Origin: JAMOBE01 sp039908285
Lineage (GTDB): Bacteria > Pseudomonadota > Alphaproteobacteria > Rhodospirillales > Rhodospirillaceae
Direction: 5' to 3'
Assembly (NCBI GenBank): GCA_039908285.1
Contig: JAMOBE010000013.1
Coordinates: 1-61,505 of the forward strand
DNA: 61,505 bases
The position numbers and the translations under genes were made by a program. Position 1 is the first letter of the stretch. Every line of letters starts with the position of its first letter. Positions 24,201 to 32,327 of the stretch are shown here, in pieces. Under the pieces are notes generated by a model. The model saw nothing but the letters and a program-made list of their open reading frames with translations, searched no databases and had not been told where the DNA came from.

Positions 24201-25798
24201 ACCGGCAGATCGGGGCGAAACGCGCGGCGCAAGCCGTCGGCCAGGCCAGGCCCCAGGGGCGGCGGAACCATGGCGCAGGCCTGAGCCCAGCCCAGGGCAT
24301 CGCCCAGCACGCGCTCCAGATGGGCGGGCAGGCGGGCTTGATCGGGCGGCGGCAGGGGCAGGCCGCGCCACGCCGGGATGGTGTCCAGTGCCGGTGCCGC
24401 GGCTCCCCGCTCGGAGAGCAGGCCGCGGAAGGCCGCGATCAGGCCGGGGCCATCCGCCGGGTGAACCGGCAGGCCCGCCCGCGCCGGAAGGGTGGTGGAG
24501 TCATCCCAGGCACGGGGCTCGCGCGGCTCCATCCATACCGCCATGGGCCACAGGGCAAGGTCTTCCAGAAGGGGGCGATGGCGATGCGGGTCCAGTCCCT
24601 TGGCATCGCTGAAGACCAGCAGAATGGTGTCGTTGCTGGACTCTTCGAAATCGTCAAGGTTCCTGAGTTCCTGTTCCGGGGTCAGGAACCGGTCGGGGAC
24701 GCCGTTGAACTGACCGGCCACCACCTCGATACCCCGGGCCGCCAGCCCGCTGGCCAGTTCGCGTGCCACCGGATTGAGGGCGAGCAGGCCACAGCGGGTG
24801 TCCTCCAGCACCATCACCCGACGCAGGCGCTGGCCGGGCTGGTGGATGATGCAGGGGGCCCCCAGATCCAGGGTGGCGTGGATGGAGACGGGCACGTCGA
24901 TGCGCCGCCCCGTTCCCGTCACGTCGACATGGCCGACAAGATCCGCCAGCACGTCCAGGGTTTCGGCGTTGAGCCGCGCCTCTGGCGCACCCCCGACGTC
25001 GGAGGCGCGGAAGGGTTGCTGCCGGTCGGCGGGAATATCGGGCACTCTCCCCCTCGGCGCGCCGCTCCACACCCGGACCCCCCACCAGTACAGCAGGTTG
25101 GCCAGCAGCAGGGCCGCCGTCGCCCACAGCCATGGATTGCGCAACGGATCAGGACGCCCGTCATCGATCGCCTCCACCGACTTGACAATGGGGACGCCGG
25201 AGTACAAGCGTTCGCGTAGCTGTTGTGGTGGTGGGGGCGGTGGCGGAGGCTCTGCGGCGGGCGCGTTGTCTTCGACGCGGGCGGGAGCGGGGGGCATCGC
25301 ACCGCGTGGCGCACTCTTTTCCACATCCGACACCGGGCCGATCAGCATCACCATCAATACGGCGAGCACGTGACCGATGCCGTACACCCAACGGCGGCGG
25401 CGGGGAGACCGCAGCCACCGTCCAGGTGCCTCGGTGCCGGTTTCCGCCGCGACGGTCCCGGGCTCGGCCGACGCGTCGACCGGCGCGACGACCGGCCTCT
25501 CGGCCAGCATTCGCAGGTCGGCCAGTGCCCGCGCCACGTCCACCACGTCCAGAGTCGCCTCGCGGCCTGGCGGGAAGAAGACGTCAAAGCGGTGCTCGAA
25601 TGCGGGCCGCAGCTTGCGATCACGGACGAGAATGGTGATCAGGACGGCCCGCAGGCGTGCGACGGACCACTCCCCACCCGTTCCGAGCACCAGCGCGATG
25701 CGACGGTAATCGTTCAGGGTGGGGCGGATGCCGTCGGATGCCAGGGTTTCCAGGAACGGCGCCAGAAGGAACGAGTTGCCGGAGCGCTCCTGGCTCAC
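21233..25798 (-). CDS. Large membrane protein: CoxE/SAV_2336-like N-terminus, degenerate vWA-like domain, FGE-sulfatase domain
   Basis: A 1521-residue protein. Residues ~10-110 resemble the helical N-terminus of CoxE/SAV_2336-type vWA proteins (ending RPAFEHRFDVFF). Predicted membrane segments lie near 137-157, 219-240 and 690-710, with a poly-Pro stretch before the second. Residues ~320-450 follow a vWA layout (RRVMVLEDTRCG, then LLVFSDAKG), but the metal site DxSxS is replaced by EDTRC. A helical region leads to TM3. The part after TM3 is probably extracytoplasmic, with beta-rich segments and a long helical stretch. Three ~25-residue repeats (TVPASPSIAxGTS type) precede an FGE-sulfatase domain (MVAVPGGEFMMGS ... 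HGNVREW ... RGGSWNYLPG ... NLGFRIA). The Cys pair used by formylglycine-generating enzymes is absent, so this domain is probably a binder. FGE, Pepco, CHAT and MoxR genes together are typical of MoxR-vWA conflict loci. Confidence 0.75.
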   Translation of the reverse strand: MSQERSGNSFLLAPFLETLASDGIRPTLNDYRRIALVLGTGGEWSVARLRAVLITILVRDRKLRPAFEHRFDVFFPPGREATLDVVDVARALADLRMLAERPVVAPVDASAEPGTVAAETGTEAPGRWLRSPRRRRWVYGIGHVLAVLMVMLIGPVSDVEKSAPRGAMPPAPARVEDNAPAAEPPPPPPPPQQLRERLYSGVPIVKSVEAIDDGRPDPLRNPWLWATAALLLANLLYWWGVRVWSGAPRGRVPDIPADRQQPFRASDVGGAPEARLNAETLDVLADLVGHVDVTGTGRRIDVPVSIHATLDLGAPCIIHQPGQRLRRVMVLEDTRCGLLALNPVARELASGLAARGIEVVAGQFNGVPDRFLTPEQELRNLDDFEESSNDTILLVFSDAKGLDPHRHRPLLEDLALWPMAVWMEPREPRAWDDSTTLPARAGLPVHPADGPGLIAAFRGLLSERGAAAPALDTIPAWRGLPLPPPDQARLPAHLERVLGDALGWAQACAMVPPPLGPGLADGLRRAFRPDLPVERYQRLLALPGTTVTSDGGLHFTLPVLSALRQGFALRHTPEAQKKILAFLLEALERAEPRDAEENTARHQIWRWKRARLLLEMRPAEALRELGRLARGGLERAIRADLAQVAHRGDNHSTRLPLLAKLDRLDERRLFWLQGRRGRAVSPRQWVMGTALGTALLATGGWSGWTHWQANQAPLHVQVDSLDGTEFVASLDGGDDAPLIEGITQSSSYTVSREKSYRLNMVSKGGWSSHDIDVGTSSLRIGVAAGEMRRPCHESKPFVIDLCPGGENDQASYSAPSWGESLGPDAPPNYYTSIAFVHPDQGQVRELLLATGSADIVVTTDQSPITDPDKLRLIFPWPNIARVIVPPIKDSTFPSRLAALLAPGEHAVVTDEEVQSQVPDMTVWLPSAPRPLVRPVTGTGTVQMVVNALPGTTIQATFRQGDETRVHELPALQLVTIPLGKGQWTVEFRGVDEPDAEEEPVTGAIDVQAGKTTVVAATVYLAPSTVRRYVWNGDDNAIAKVASLKRVLEAVESAKASSTTLRDIYDIPSLPAVRPNVVITQALRIPAIYYQQNLALFQAEKGNDWPKAREAITALRQYDLKAISEDPHLDLHDRLAETRIAAAQGDVAAANKALKAALDTAEKIKAGKSTKSAKTKKSSKIRTTPLLSVTDYETSLLNEAEAAVAALVQRTVPASPDIASGTSVARAEATQQVEPTVPASPSVAPGTSDTRTVATLVVTTVPASPSITSGTSGAKQLAKDCAYCPEMVAVPGGEFMMGSPKDEPDRRPDEGPQHKVTVLPFAIGKYEVTFAEWDACVADGGCNGYRPEDRGWGRDRRPVINVSWDDAQAYAQWLSRKTGHVYRLPSEAEWEYAARAGTTTPFHFGQTISTDQANYDGNYSYGIGIKGEYRRQTVPVGRFPANAFGLYDIHGNVREWVGDGWHSTYDGAPVDGGVWRIIVSFERVVRGGSWNYLPGSLRSAMRDWVDTGTRISNLGFRIARTL
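21985..22190. repeat. Three in-frame ~72-75-bp tandem repeats
   Basis: Three tandem copies share the core CTGGTGCCCGACG and GGGCTCGCTGGGAC, at about 21990, 22063 and 22136. Read on the minus strand, each encodes a Thr/Ser/Pro/Ala linker segment of the form TVPASP..GTS in the 1521-residue protein, just before its FGE-sulfatase domain. The codons have diverged more than the linker composition. Confidence 0.8.
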
Positions 25799-25810
25799 GT
25801 CTCGTCCCCC

Positions 25811-26116
25811 TCACACGGAAAAGGTCAGGGTCACGGCTCCCTTGACCCCGGCCTTGAGCGAACCGATCAAGGCAACGCCGCCCTCGGAGGAAATCTCCAC
25901 GTTGAACTGCACGGTGGTCAGGCGGAAGTCGCCCACGGTCTTGATGTCCTGCAGGACCTGGGAAAACTTCTCAGTAAGGTTGGAGAAGGACTTCCGCAAC
26001 AGGTCGACGTCGACCTCCTGTGTGGCGGACGGAATCAGGGAGGTGCCAAGGGTACCGCCGAATGCCGTCTCCGCTTCCCTCTCGGGCGGGGCGACAACGA
26101 TGGGAAGGGTGCTCAT
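25811..26116 (-). CDS. Pepco-like small protein of the MoxR/CHAT locus
   Basis: A 101-residue protein starting at the ATG at 26116, which has a strong AGGAGA ribosome-binding site; a longer frame from 26260 lacks one. The second half (DIKTVGDFRLTTVQFNVE, then EGGVALIGSLKAGVKGAV) matches the style of the 'peptidase co-occurring' (Pepco/CU044_2847-like) domain that accompanies caspase-like and trypsin-like peptidases in prokaryotic conflict systems. It is 12 bp upstream of the 1521-residue gene on the same strand, so they are probably co-expressed. It is divergent from the CHAT protease gene. A likely role is as protease substrate or regulator, inferred from context. Confidence 0.7.
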   Translation of the reverse strand: MSTLPIVVAPPEREAETAFGGTLGTSLIPSATQEVDVDLLRKSFSNLTEKFSQVLQDIKTVGDFRLTTVQFNVEISSEGGVALIGSLKAGVKGAVTLTFSV

Positions 26117-26216
26117 TCTGGTCTCCTGCGCGCTTTCATGCCTGTTTTCGGCTAGAATATCACCAAGAGAGACATGATGAAGAATATTTTGACCGTCCGA
26201 GGGCAGTAGGTAATCC

Positions 26217-28151
26217 TTGCCCAACACGCCTCGGCTGCTATTATTCCCGGGACTCGCCACGACTCACCGGGGGGCGACCTTGACGGTCGGCATCAACGTA
26301 TTCATCGAGATTGTCGAGGAGAAGGGACGCTTCTCCGGCCGCATCCATCGTGGGCGGGCGAATGATGGAGCGTTGCGGGAAATGCCCCGTCTGGCTCCCG
26401 ATGCCACGCCGGACGGCATGGAGTGGACGCTGGGCGAGATCGTGGAGCGGATCGCCTCCGCCGATACCAAGGTCCTTGTCGCGACCTTGAGCGAACGCAA
26501 CCAGTACCAGCTTGGCAAGCACCTCTATGCCGCAACGCTGGGTCTGGCTCCCGAGTTGGAGCGGGACTTGCCGTCGGAAGGCGATGTCGATATCCGCGTT
26601 ACGACGCAGAGCGAACACGTCATGCGGCTCCCCTGGGCGCTGCTGGCCCGGAATGAGGAGTTCACCTGCGCCCTGGGATGGTCGGTGGGACTCTCGGCGC
26701 GAGGGAGCCAGTCGGCCGCCCTGCTGCCACTCGCGCCCCGCATGCTGGTGGCGATACCCGAGCCCAAGACCATCTCCGCAACCGGGGGGGATGGGCATGC
26801 GCAGGCGCTGAGAGACAAGCTCGGGATCACCGACAATCAGCTATTTCATGTCGTTCGGACCTGGGAGGACTTCATGACGTCAGTGCGGACGCTTATGCCG
26901 CACTTCGTCTATTATTACGGACATGGGCGGGGCACCGCGGACGCGTCCGAACTCCTGTTCGAGGATGGCCAGGGGGGCGCTAAGGCGGTGTCGGCAGGCG
27001 ACATGGCCCACGTGTTGAGTCGCGCGCCCGATAGCCCACCGCGACTGGCCTACGTCAACTGTTGTCAGGGCGATGTCGGCGGCGCGCTCGGGGTTGGGCG
27101 GAGACTCAGCACGGCCGTGCCGGCCGTGGTCACCAATCGCAGCGTCGCCTTTGTCCCGGCCTCCCAGGAGCAGGCCCTGCATTTCTGGGACGACGTTTAT
27201 GTTCGGGGGTTCCCTCCACATGCCGCCCTGTCGCACATGTATGCGGAGCTCCACGATCGGGGACTGAGCTTCAAGGACCTGCGCTGGATGACACCGGTCC
27301 TGCACCGGGAATACGGCAGCTGGCTGTACAAGCCAAAGGGAGACTTCCCCCAGTTCAAGGACCCATTCTGGCAGCTGACGTTCGACAGAAGACCGCAGTT
27401 CGGAGGCCTTACCTATGATGTAAGACTGATGCTGAGCGACAAGGCGCCGTCTTTTCTGGCATATCTCTGGTACGGGATGCCCGGACAAGGGGTGGAAATC
27501 TTCCACGAGCGTCTCAGGAACGAGCTTCCGGAATCCCTTTCGAATTCTCATCTTGTGGAGATCCGCGTCGACTGGCCGGATGTCATGACGGACAACAATC
27601 GGGTGTTCCAGGAAATGGTCCTGGGCGCGTTTGGCTGCGGATCCCTGGAATATATACCCGATAAGATCCGCGAACTTGGCAAGTCTGCACGGCCGGGGGA
27701 CTCGGTACTACTCTACCTCAGGCATCGACCGTTGCAACAGAACGGCTCGGTGGACCCGGCGGCGGTCAATACCTATCTGCAGTGGCTTGACAGGAAGCTT
27801 TGCCCCCAGTTGAAGAAGTGCCAGGCCCATGCGGTGGTGGGTATTTCATTCGAACTCGACGAGCGGGAAACATTTCGCAGGAATGTTCTTGATGGCGCAT
27901 TGCGAAAAGACAAACTTGACGAAACCCTCACCGACGGGTCATTCCTGGTTCTTGAAGAACTTGCGGAGGTCACGAGGGATGACTTGCGCAAGTTCTTGAA
28001 GCGGCATGAAGTATTTGTCCCCGCCGAGCAGAGAGAGAGGATCCTTGATGAGATCCTGGAGATGAGCGGGGGCAGTTATGAATGGGCATTGGCTCTGCTC
28101 AAGGATCTCGGCGACAGGCCGTGGACGCGCCCCAGTGAACCAAAAAAATAG
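26217..28151 (+). CDS. CHAT/caspase-like cysteine protease with C-terminal extension
   Basis: A 644-residue protein with a caspase-like fold pattern: the His block HFVYYYGHGRG (His near residue 237) and the Cys block AYVNCCQGD (Cys near 283) fit the CHAT catalytic dyad. A beta-rich N-terminus starts TVGINVFIEI. The C-terminal ~230 residues (from about 420, GQGVEIFHERL) form a separate helical domain with many charged residues. The annotated TTG start is uncertain; TTG at 26280 just before the conserved beta strand is an alternative. No ATG fits better. It is followed 15 bp later by a MoxR ATPase gene and is divergent from the Pepco and FGE genes. It is probably the cleaving effector or activator of the system. 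Confidence 0.75.
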   Translation: MPNTPRLLLFPGLATTHRGATLTVGINVFIEIVEEKGRFSGRIHRGRANDGALREMPRLAPDATPDGMEWTLGEIVERIASADTKVLVATLSERNQYQLGKHLYAATLGLAPELERDLPSEGDVDIRVTTQSEHVMRLPWALLARNEEFTCALGWSVGLSARGSQSAALLPLAPRMLVAIPEPKTISATGGDGHAQALRDKLGITDNQLFHVVRTWEDFMTSVRTLMPHFVYYYGHGRGTADASELLFEDGQGGAKAVSAGDMAHVLSRAPDSPPRLAYVNCCQGDVGGALGVGRRLSTAVPAVVTNRSVAFVPASQEQALHFWDDVYVRGFPPHAALSHMYAELHDRGLSFKDLRWMTPVLHREYGSWLYKPKGDFPQFKDPFWQLTFDRRPQFGGLTYDVRLMLSDKAPSFLAYLWYGMPGQGVEIFHERLRNELPESLSNSHLVEIRVDWPDVMTDNNRVFQEMVLGAFGCGSLEYIPDKIRELGKSARPGDSVLLYLRHRPLQQNGSVDPAAVNTYLQWLDRKLCPQLKKCQAHAVVGISFELDERETFRRNVLDGALRKDKLDETLTDGSFLVLEELAEVTRDDLRKFLKRHEVFVPAEQRERILDEILEMSGGSYEWALALLKDLGDRPWTRPSEPKK

Positions 28152-28166
28152 TAGGAGAACACTTGC

Positions 28167-29123
28167 GTGCCCGAGGCCGATTATCGTTTTGATCTGATTG
28201 ATGGCAGCCGTGAAGGCCCCACCGCCGACTCGTCCGTTCTGTTCCGCCGACCGTTCGTGGACCAGGATGCCAGCTTCAAGGCGGATGCCCGCCTGTTCGT
28301 GGCCGGTGCCGAGATGGACACCGCCCTCAATGCGGCGGTTGCTCTGGGCGAACCGCTGCTGATCACCGGCGAACCGGGGACCGGCAAGACCCAGGCGGCC
28401 TATTACGCCGCCTACAAGCTCGGGATAGAACCAGTCATTCATTTCCAGGTCAAGTCGGAGAGCAAGGCCTCGGACCTGCTCTACCACTTTGACACCATCC
28501 GCTATTTCCGTGACGCCCATCTGGCGCGGACACTGGGCAGTGTTGACGGCGATCCCCTGGATGCGTTGGACAAGACACGCTACGTCGAACACCGCCCACT
28601 GTGGGAAGCCATGGTCTCGGAAACACCGCGTGTCCTCCTGATCGACGAAATCGACAAGGCGCCACGGGATTTTCCCAACGACCTGCTGCTGGAACTGGAC
28701 AAGATGGAGTTCACCATCACGGAACTCAATCAAAAGGTACAGGCACCGAGCCGCCAGCGCCCGGTCGTGGTGATCACATCCAACAGCGAGCGCCGACTGC
28801 CGGAGCCATTCCTGAGGCGTTGCATCTACCACCACATCGTCTTCGATGAATCCCTGATCGGCAAGGCGGTGGAACGGCGTCGAGGCCAGTATCTGACGCT
28901 GAGCGACGAGTTCCTTGCCCTCGCCATCCGCCGCTTCCTGGCGCTACGGGAACGCAACCTGCGCAAGCGGCCGGCCCTTGGCGAACTATTGGTGTGGCTG
29001 CGCGCCCTTGCGCTGGCCACGGACACGGAGCCGGGCAGACTGAACGGCGATCTGGCCGACCTACCCTACCTTGGCGTCCTTCTGAAGAACCACCAGGATA
29101 TCGAGGACCTGTCCAGACGTTGA
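28167..29123 (+). CDS. MoxR-type AAA+ ATPase of the CHAT/FGE locus
   Basis: A 318-residue ATPase of normal MoxR size. Walker A GEPGTGKT is at 68-75 and Walker B VLLIDEIDKA near 156-165. A sensor-1 region with ITSNSERRLPEPFLRRC follows, with a likely Arg finger. The start is GTG at 28167, with an AGGAG ribosome-binding site 10 bases upstream. It directly follows the CHAT protease gene, so the pair is one operon. MoxR proteins usually need a vWA partner; in this locus the only vWA-like domain is the degenerate one in the 1521-residue protein. It is more similar in plan to conflict-system MoxR proteins than to RuBisCO activases. Confidence 0.85.
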   Translation: MPEADYRFDLIDGSREGPTADSSVLFRRPFVDQDASFKADARLFVAGAEMDTALNAAVALGEPLLITGEPGTGKTQAAYYAAYKLGIEPVIHFQVKSESKASDLLYHFDTIRYFRDAHLARTLGSVDGDPLDALDKTRYVEHRPLWEAMVSETPRVLLIDEIDKAPRDFPNDLLLELDKMEFTITELNQKVQAPSRQRPVVVITSNSERRLPEPFLRRCIYHHIVFDESLIGKAVERRRGQYLTLSDEFLALAIRRFLALRERNLRKRPALGELLVWLRALALATDTEPGRLNGDLADLPYLGVLLKNHQDIEDLSRR

Positions 29124-29299
29124 TGCGGCCACGGCTGCTTTCCCCCATCGGAAGACAAACGACCGCAAAAATCCTGGCGTTCTTGACGACGCGCGCGGGG
29201 GGGATACCGCCGTTTCGAACCATCCCCACCGCTTAAGCAGCGATTCGTTGGCTGTGCCACAGTGGCTTACCTGAGCGTTCAAGGTTCATCGCATGGACA

Positions 29300-29520
29300 G
29301 CCTGCTGGACGGTATACTCAAGCTCATCTGGACCACTGAAGGTCATATGTGCGAGGAAGTGCGACTTAAGGTCGAGCCACGCCCGTTCATGTCATTGAGT
29401 TCCGGGGCGTACTTGGGCAGCCACTCCACCGTCAGCCAGGGGCGGTCCGCCAACGCCGCGCGCGAGGCTTTGTCTGCTCCGCAGTCGCCGCAACCTGGGG
29501 CCGTGATACCATGAAAGACC
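29300..29520 (-). pseudogene. IS630-family transposase relic
   Basis: A minus-strand fragment reads LKVFHGITAPGCGDCG and then RPWLTVEWLPKYAPELND, matching the DDE C-terminal signature (LPxYAPELNP) of IS630/mariner transposases. It then loses frame. No start, full catalytic domain or inverted repeats were found. Between 29124 and 29300 I see no gene. Confidence 0.65.
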
Positions 29521-29628
29521 TTCAGCCGATAATGAGTCTGCCTATCGTCTATCATGCGTGGCATGGCCATGGGAATCCTGCTTAGGGTTCCAGCCCTCAC
29601 CGGCCTCCGCCGATCCGTCCAGAAACGG

Positions 29629-29995
29629 TCACCTCCCCACAGCCACCTGACCCGCCTCGGTGAAGGCGTCGAGCTTGTGGATCAGGCGCTCGGCATGAAC
29701 CCAGCACAGGGCATGGACACCGACGTTGAACTGGCCGGCGTCGTCGGAGACGACGACCATGTCGTCAAGGAAGCCGTGCGCCTTGATCGATCCCCCTATC
29801 GCGGCGGAGCCGCAATCAAAAAGAGTCGTATTACCGACCTCAAAAATCTTCGCTGCGCGCGAAGATTTTTGAGGTCGGTAATACAGTGCTCCCTCGGTGG
29901 CGATGGTCACCGGATCGGGGTTCACCTTCATGCCCGTGATGCAGGTGTTCCAGGTGGGCAGTCCAGGCCGCCGCAGCGATCCTGCCCGGTTTTTT
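29629..29995 (-). pseudogene. Transposase relic carrying palindromic element copy B
   Basis: Minus-strand codons in several pieces read HLEHLHHG, VNPDPVTIATEGAL and, after the palindromic insertion, GSIKAHGFLDDMVVVSDDAGQFNVG followed by ALCWVHAERLIHKLDAFTE. The last motif is that of a DDE transposase of the IS66-related type found in alphaproteobacteria. Frames are broken and both ends are missing. It abuts the 3' end of the SEC-C/TPR/OGT gene at 30003. Confidence 0.65.
29801..29886 (+). repeat. Palindromic mini-element, copy B, inside a transposase relic
   Basis: Shares GCGGCGGAGCCGC and the flanking CAAAAAGA with copy A at 18771. Its hairpin (29828-29884) has 26-bp perfect arms and a 5-nt loop TGCGC. 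The two copies differ by compensating changes (ACTGATC versus ACCGACC in both arms), so pairing is conserved while sequence changes. It interrupts a transposase relic on the opposite strand. Confidence 0.85.
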
Positions 29996-30002
29996 GCCCC
30001 TG

Positions 30003-32327
30003 TTACCGTGATTCCGCACACCACCGTCGCCACGTCGCGCGGTAGAGGCGCTCGATGTGGCGCGTCTTGCCGACGTGGTCGCACAGGGAAGAGCGGGCGA
30101 CACGATTGCGCAGGGTGATGCGGAGGTCGCTCCGTCTGTCGGCGTCCTCGGCCAGCCGCCCCGCACGGTCAAGATAGTCCCACGGAGTGTCGGCGATCAG
30201 GTCGGTGAGGCCAAGACTGGTGAGCATTGCGGCCGTCCAGCGGCTGACCATGTTCTCTCCCGGCATGGTTATCACGGGAACCCCCATGATCAGGGCCTCG
30301 AAGGTCGTGGTCGATCCGGAAAATGGAAATGGATCGAGGGCGATGTCGATCTCATTGTAGATGTCGAGATGCTTGTCCAATATGTCAACGGCGGATGAAA
30401 AATTGAGTCTGCTGGCATCGATGCCGGAGCGCGCAAATTCCGCGATGACCCTATCACGCAGTGCCGTGCCATCGTACCAGTTCCTGTACTTCAGGAGCAA
30501 GGTGCTGTTCGGATTGTCGTTCAGGATATTCGCCCAGAGACTGATCACATTAACTGTGATCTTGGCCGGGTTGTTGAGACAGCCAAACACGATGGGACCG
30601 TTTCGGCGCCTGACCGGCGGGATGCCGGGCGGGATCTCGCCGATATAGAACCCGGGCAGGCACAGCGGGCGCTCGGCGAAGCGTTCGCTGGAGTTTCTGG
30701 GGGTCAGGACACGATCGGAAATGATGTAGTCCATCACCTCGAGGCCGCTCGTCGCGACGTCGTGATAGCTGATCTGGATCGGTGCCGGCCTCCATGCGCA
30801 CACCAGGGGACGGTTCTTCTCGAATCGGGCGGCGAGACAGACCAGGATATCGATGCCGTCCTCGCGAATCTGCGCCGCGACCTGCTGGTCGCTCTGGCCG
30901 ACCGTGACCCGCCAGCGGTCGGCCAGGGACTGGAACGCCGCCGTCACGTCGTCCGGTCGGAACACCTCCGCGTAGCAATAAAGCTCGAATCGGGCCCGAT
31001 CATGGTTGCGGAGGATCGGCAACAGGTTGCGCGCGACCGAGTGGGCGCGGAAGTCCGCCGACAGATAGCCGATCCGCAGCCGACGCTTCGGATCGCGACC
31101 ATTGCGATGGGGCTGGATGCTCGGGTAGTGGGGCCGGGCATGGAGTGTTTCAAAGCGACGATGGGCGGCGAAAATCGTCTCCTGGTCCAGGGAGGGATGG
31201 TAGAGGAGCATCGACAGGAGGTTCCGGTGCGCATCCGCAAGGTCCGGCCTGCCCTCGACCGCCTGCTCCAGATGCGTGATCGCCTCATCGATCCGGCCCT
31301 GAGCGAAGAGGGCATTGCCGAGATTGCTGTGCGCCTCGGCGTACTCCGGATTGATCGCCAGGGCACGACGGTAGGTGGCCTCCGCCTCGTCCAGCCGGCC
31401 GAGATCCACAAGGGCCACGGCCAGGTTGCCGTGCGCCTCGGCGTAGTCGGGTTTCAGCGCCACGGCGCGGCGAAGGCTTGCCACGGCCTCCTCGGGCCGG
31501 CCGAGATCCTTGAGGATGACGCCCAGGTTGTTGTGCGCCTCGGCATGATCGGGCCTGAGGGCCAGGACGCGGCGATAGCCTGCCTCCGCGTCATCAAGCC
31601 GGCCCTGGTCGGCAAGCATGGCGGCCAGGTTGCCCTGCGCCTCGGCGTACTCGGGCCTGAGGGCCACGGCGCGGCGAAGGCTTGCCAGCGCGTCTTCCGA
31701 TCGGCCAAGACCCTTGAGGGTGACGCCAAGGGTGTTGTGCGCCTCGGCGTAATCGGGCTTGAGGGCCAGGGCACGGCGAAGGCTTGCCTCCGCGTCCACG
31801 AGCCGCCCGAGGTCACGAAGAACGACTCCCAGGTTGCCGAGCGCCTCGACATGACCCGGCTTGAGGGCCAGGGCACGGCGATAGCTCGCCTCCGCCTCCT
31901 CCAGCCTGCCGAGACCATGGAGGGCATTGCCCAGATTGCTGTGCGCCTCGACGTAATCGGGCCTGAGGACCAGGGCGCGGCGGCAGCTTGCCTCCGCCTC
32001 GGCGATGCGCCCCAGGGTCTGGAGGGCAAAGCCCAGATTGCTGTGCGCCTCGGCGTAGTCGGGCTTGAGGACCAGCGTCCGTCCGTACCCCGCCACGGCC
32101 TCGTCCAGACGCCCCGCCAGGTGATGGGCCACGGCCGCGGCAAACAGATCGGTCGCCATCTTCCCCGGCCCCGGCCCCACCCCCGGCCCCGCCCCCGCCC
32201 CAGATCGTTCCCGGGGAGCGGAATGGGCGGCGCGCGCCAGGTCCTCATCCCGCGGGAGACAGCAGTTCTTGTATTTCTTACCACTCCCGCACGGGCATGG
32301 GCTGTTGCGACCGGCTCTGGTCATCAA
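30003..32327 (-). CDS. SEC-C / TPR / OGT-like (GT41, SPINDLY-type) glycosyltransferase
   Basis: A 774-residue cytosolic protein. Residues 9-24 are a SEC-C zinc motif (SPCPCGSGKKYKNCC). Residues ~58-375 hold about nine tetratricopeptide repeats of 34 residues with near-identical cores (ALKPDYAEAHNNLG type). Residues ~395-774 form the O-GlcNAc-transferase-like catalytic region (RLRIGYLSADFRAHSVA, QISYHDVATSG, FSGSTTTFEALIMGVPVIT). Enzymes of this family glycosylate proteins from nucleotide sugars, with TPRs selecting targets. Its ATG overlaps the RuBisCO stop codon (ATGA), so translation is coupled to cbbM. The TPRs are encoded by highly repetitive DNA, prone to copy-number change. The sugar donor and target are unknown. 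Confidence 0.85.
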   Translation of the reverse strand: MMTRAGRNSPCPCGSGKKYKNCCLPRDEDLARAAHSAPRERSGAGAGPGVGPGPGKMATDLFAAAVAHHLAGRLDEAVAGYGRTLVLKPDYAEAHSNLGFALQTLGRIAEAEASCRRALVLRPDYVEAHSNLGNALHGLGRLEEAEASYRRALALKPGHVEALGNLGVVLRDLGRLVDAEASLRRALALKPDYAEAHNTLGVTLKGLGRSEDALASLRRAVALRPEYAEAQGNLAAMLADQGRLDDAEAGYRRVLALRPDHAEAHNNLGVILKDLGRPEEAVASLRRAVALKPDYAEAHGNLAVALVDLGRLDEAEATYRRALAINPEYAEAHSNLGNALFAQGRIDEAITHLEQAVEGRPDLADAHRNLLSMLLYHPSLDQETIFAAHRRFETLHARPHYPSIQPHRNGRDPKRRLRIGYLSADFRAHSVARNLLPILRNHDRARFELYCYAEVFRPDDVTAAFQSLADRWRVTVGQSDQQVAAQIREDGIDILVCLAARFEKNRPLVCAWRPAPIQISYHDVATSGLEVMDYIISDRVLTPRNSSERFAERPLCLPGFYIGEIPPGIPPVRRRNGPIVFGCLNNPAKITVNVISLWANILNDNPNSTLLLKYRNWYDGTALRDRVIAEFARSGIDASRLNFSSAVDILDKHLDIYNEIDIALDPFPFSGSTTTFEALIMGVPVITMPGENMVSRWTAAMLTSLGLTDLIADTPWDYLDRAGRLAEDADRRSDLRITLRNRVARSSLCDHVGKTRHIERLYRATWRRWCAESR

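Noticed and set aside
28167..29123. MoxR ATPase read as CbbQ, the activase of the nearby form II RuBisCO
   Set aside because: No CbbO-type vWA partner is present, cbbM lies over 3 kb away beyond IS relics, and the gene is tied to the CHAT protease gene by a 15-bp gap.
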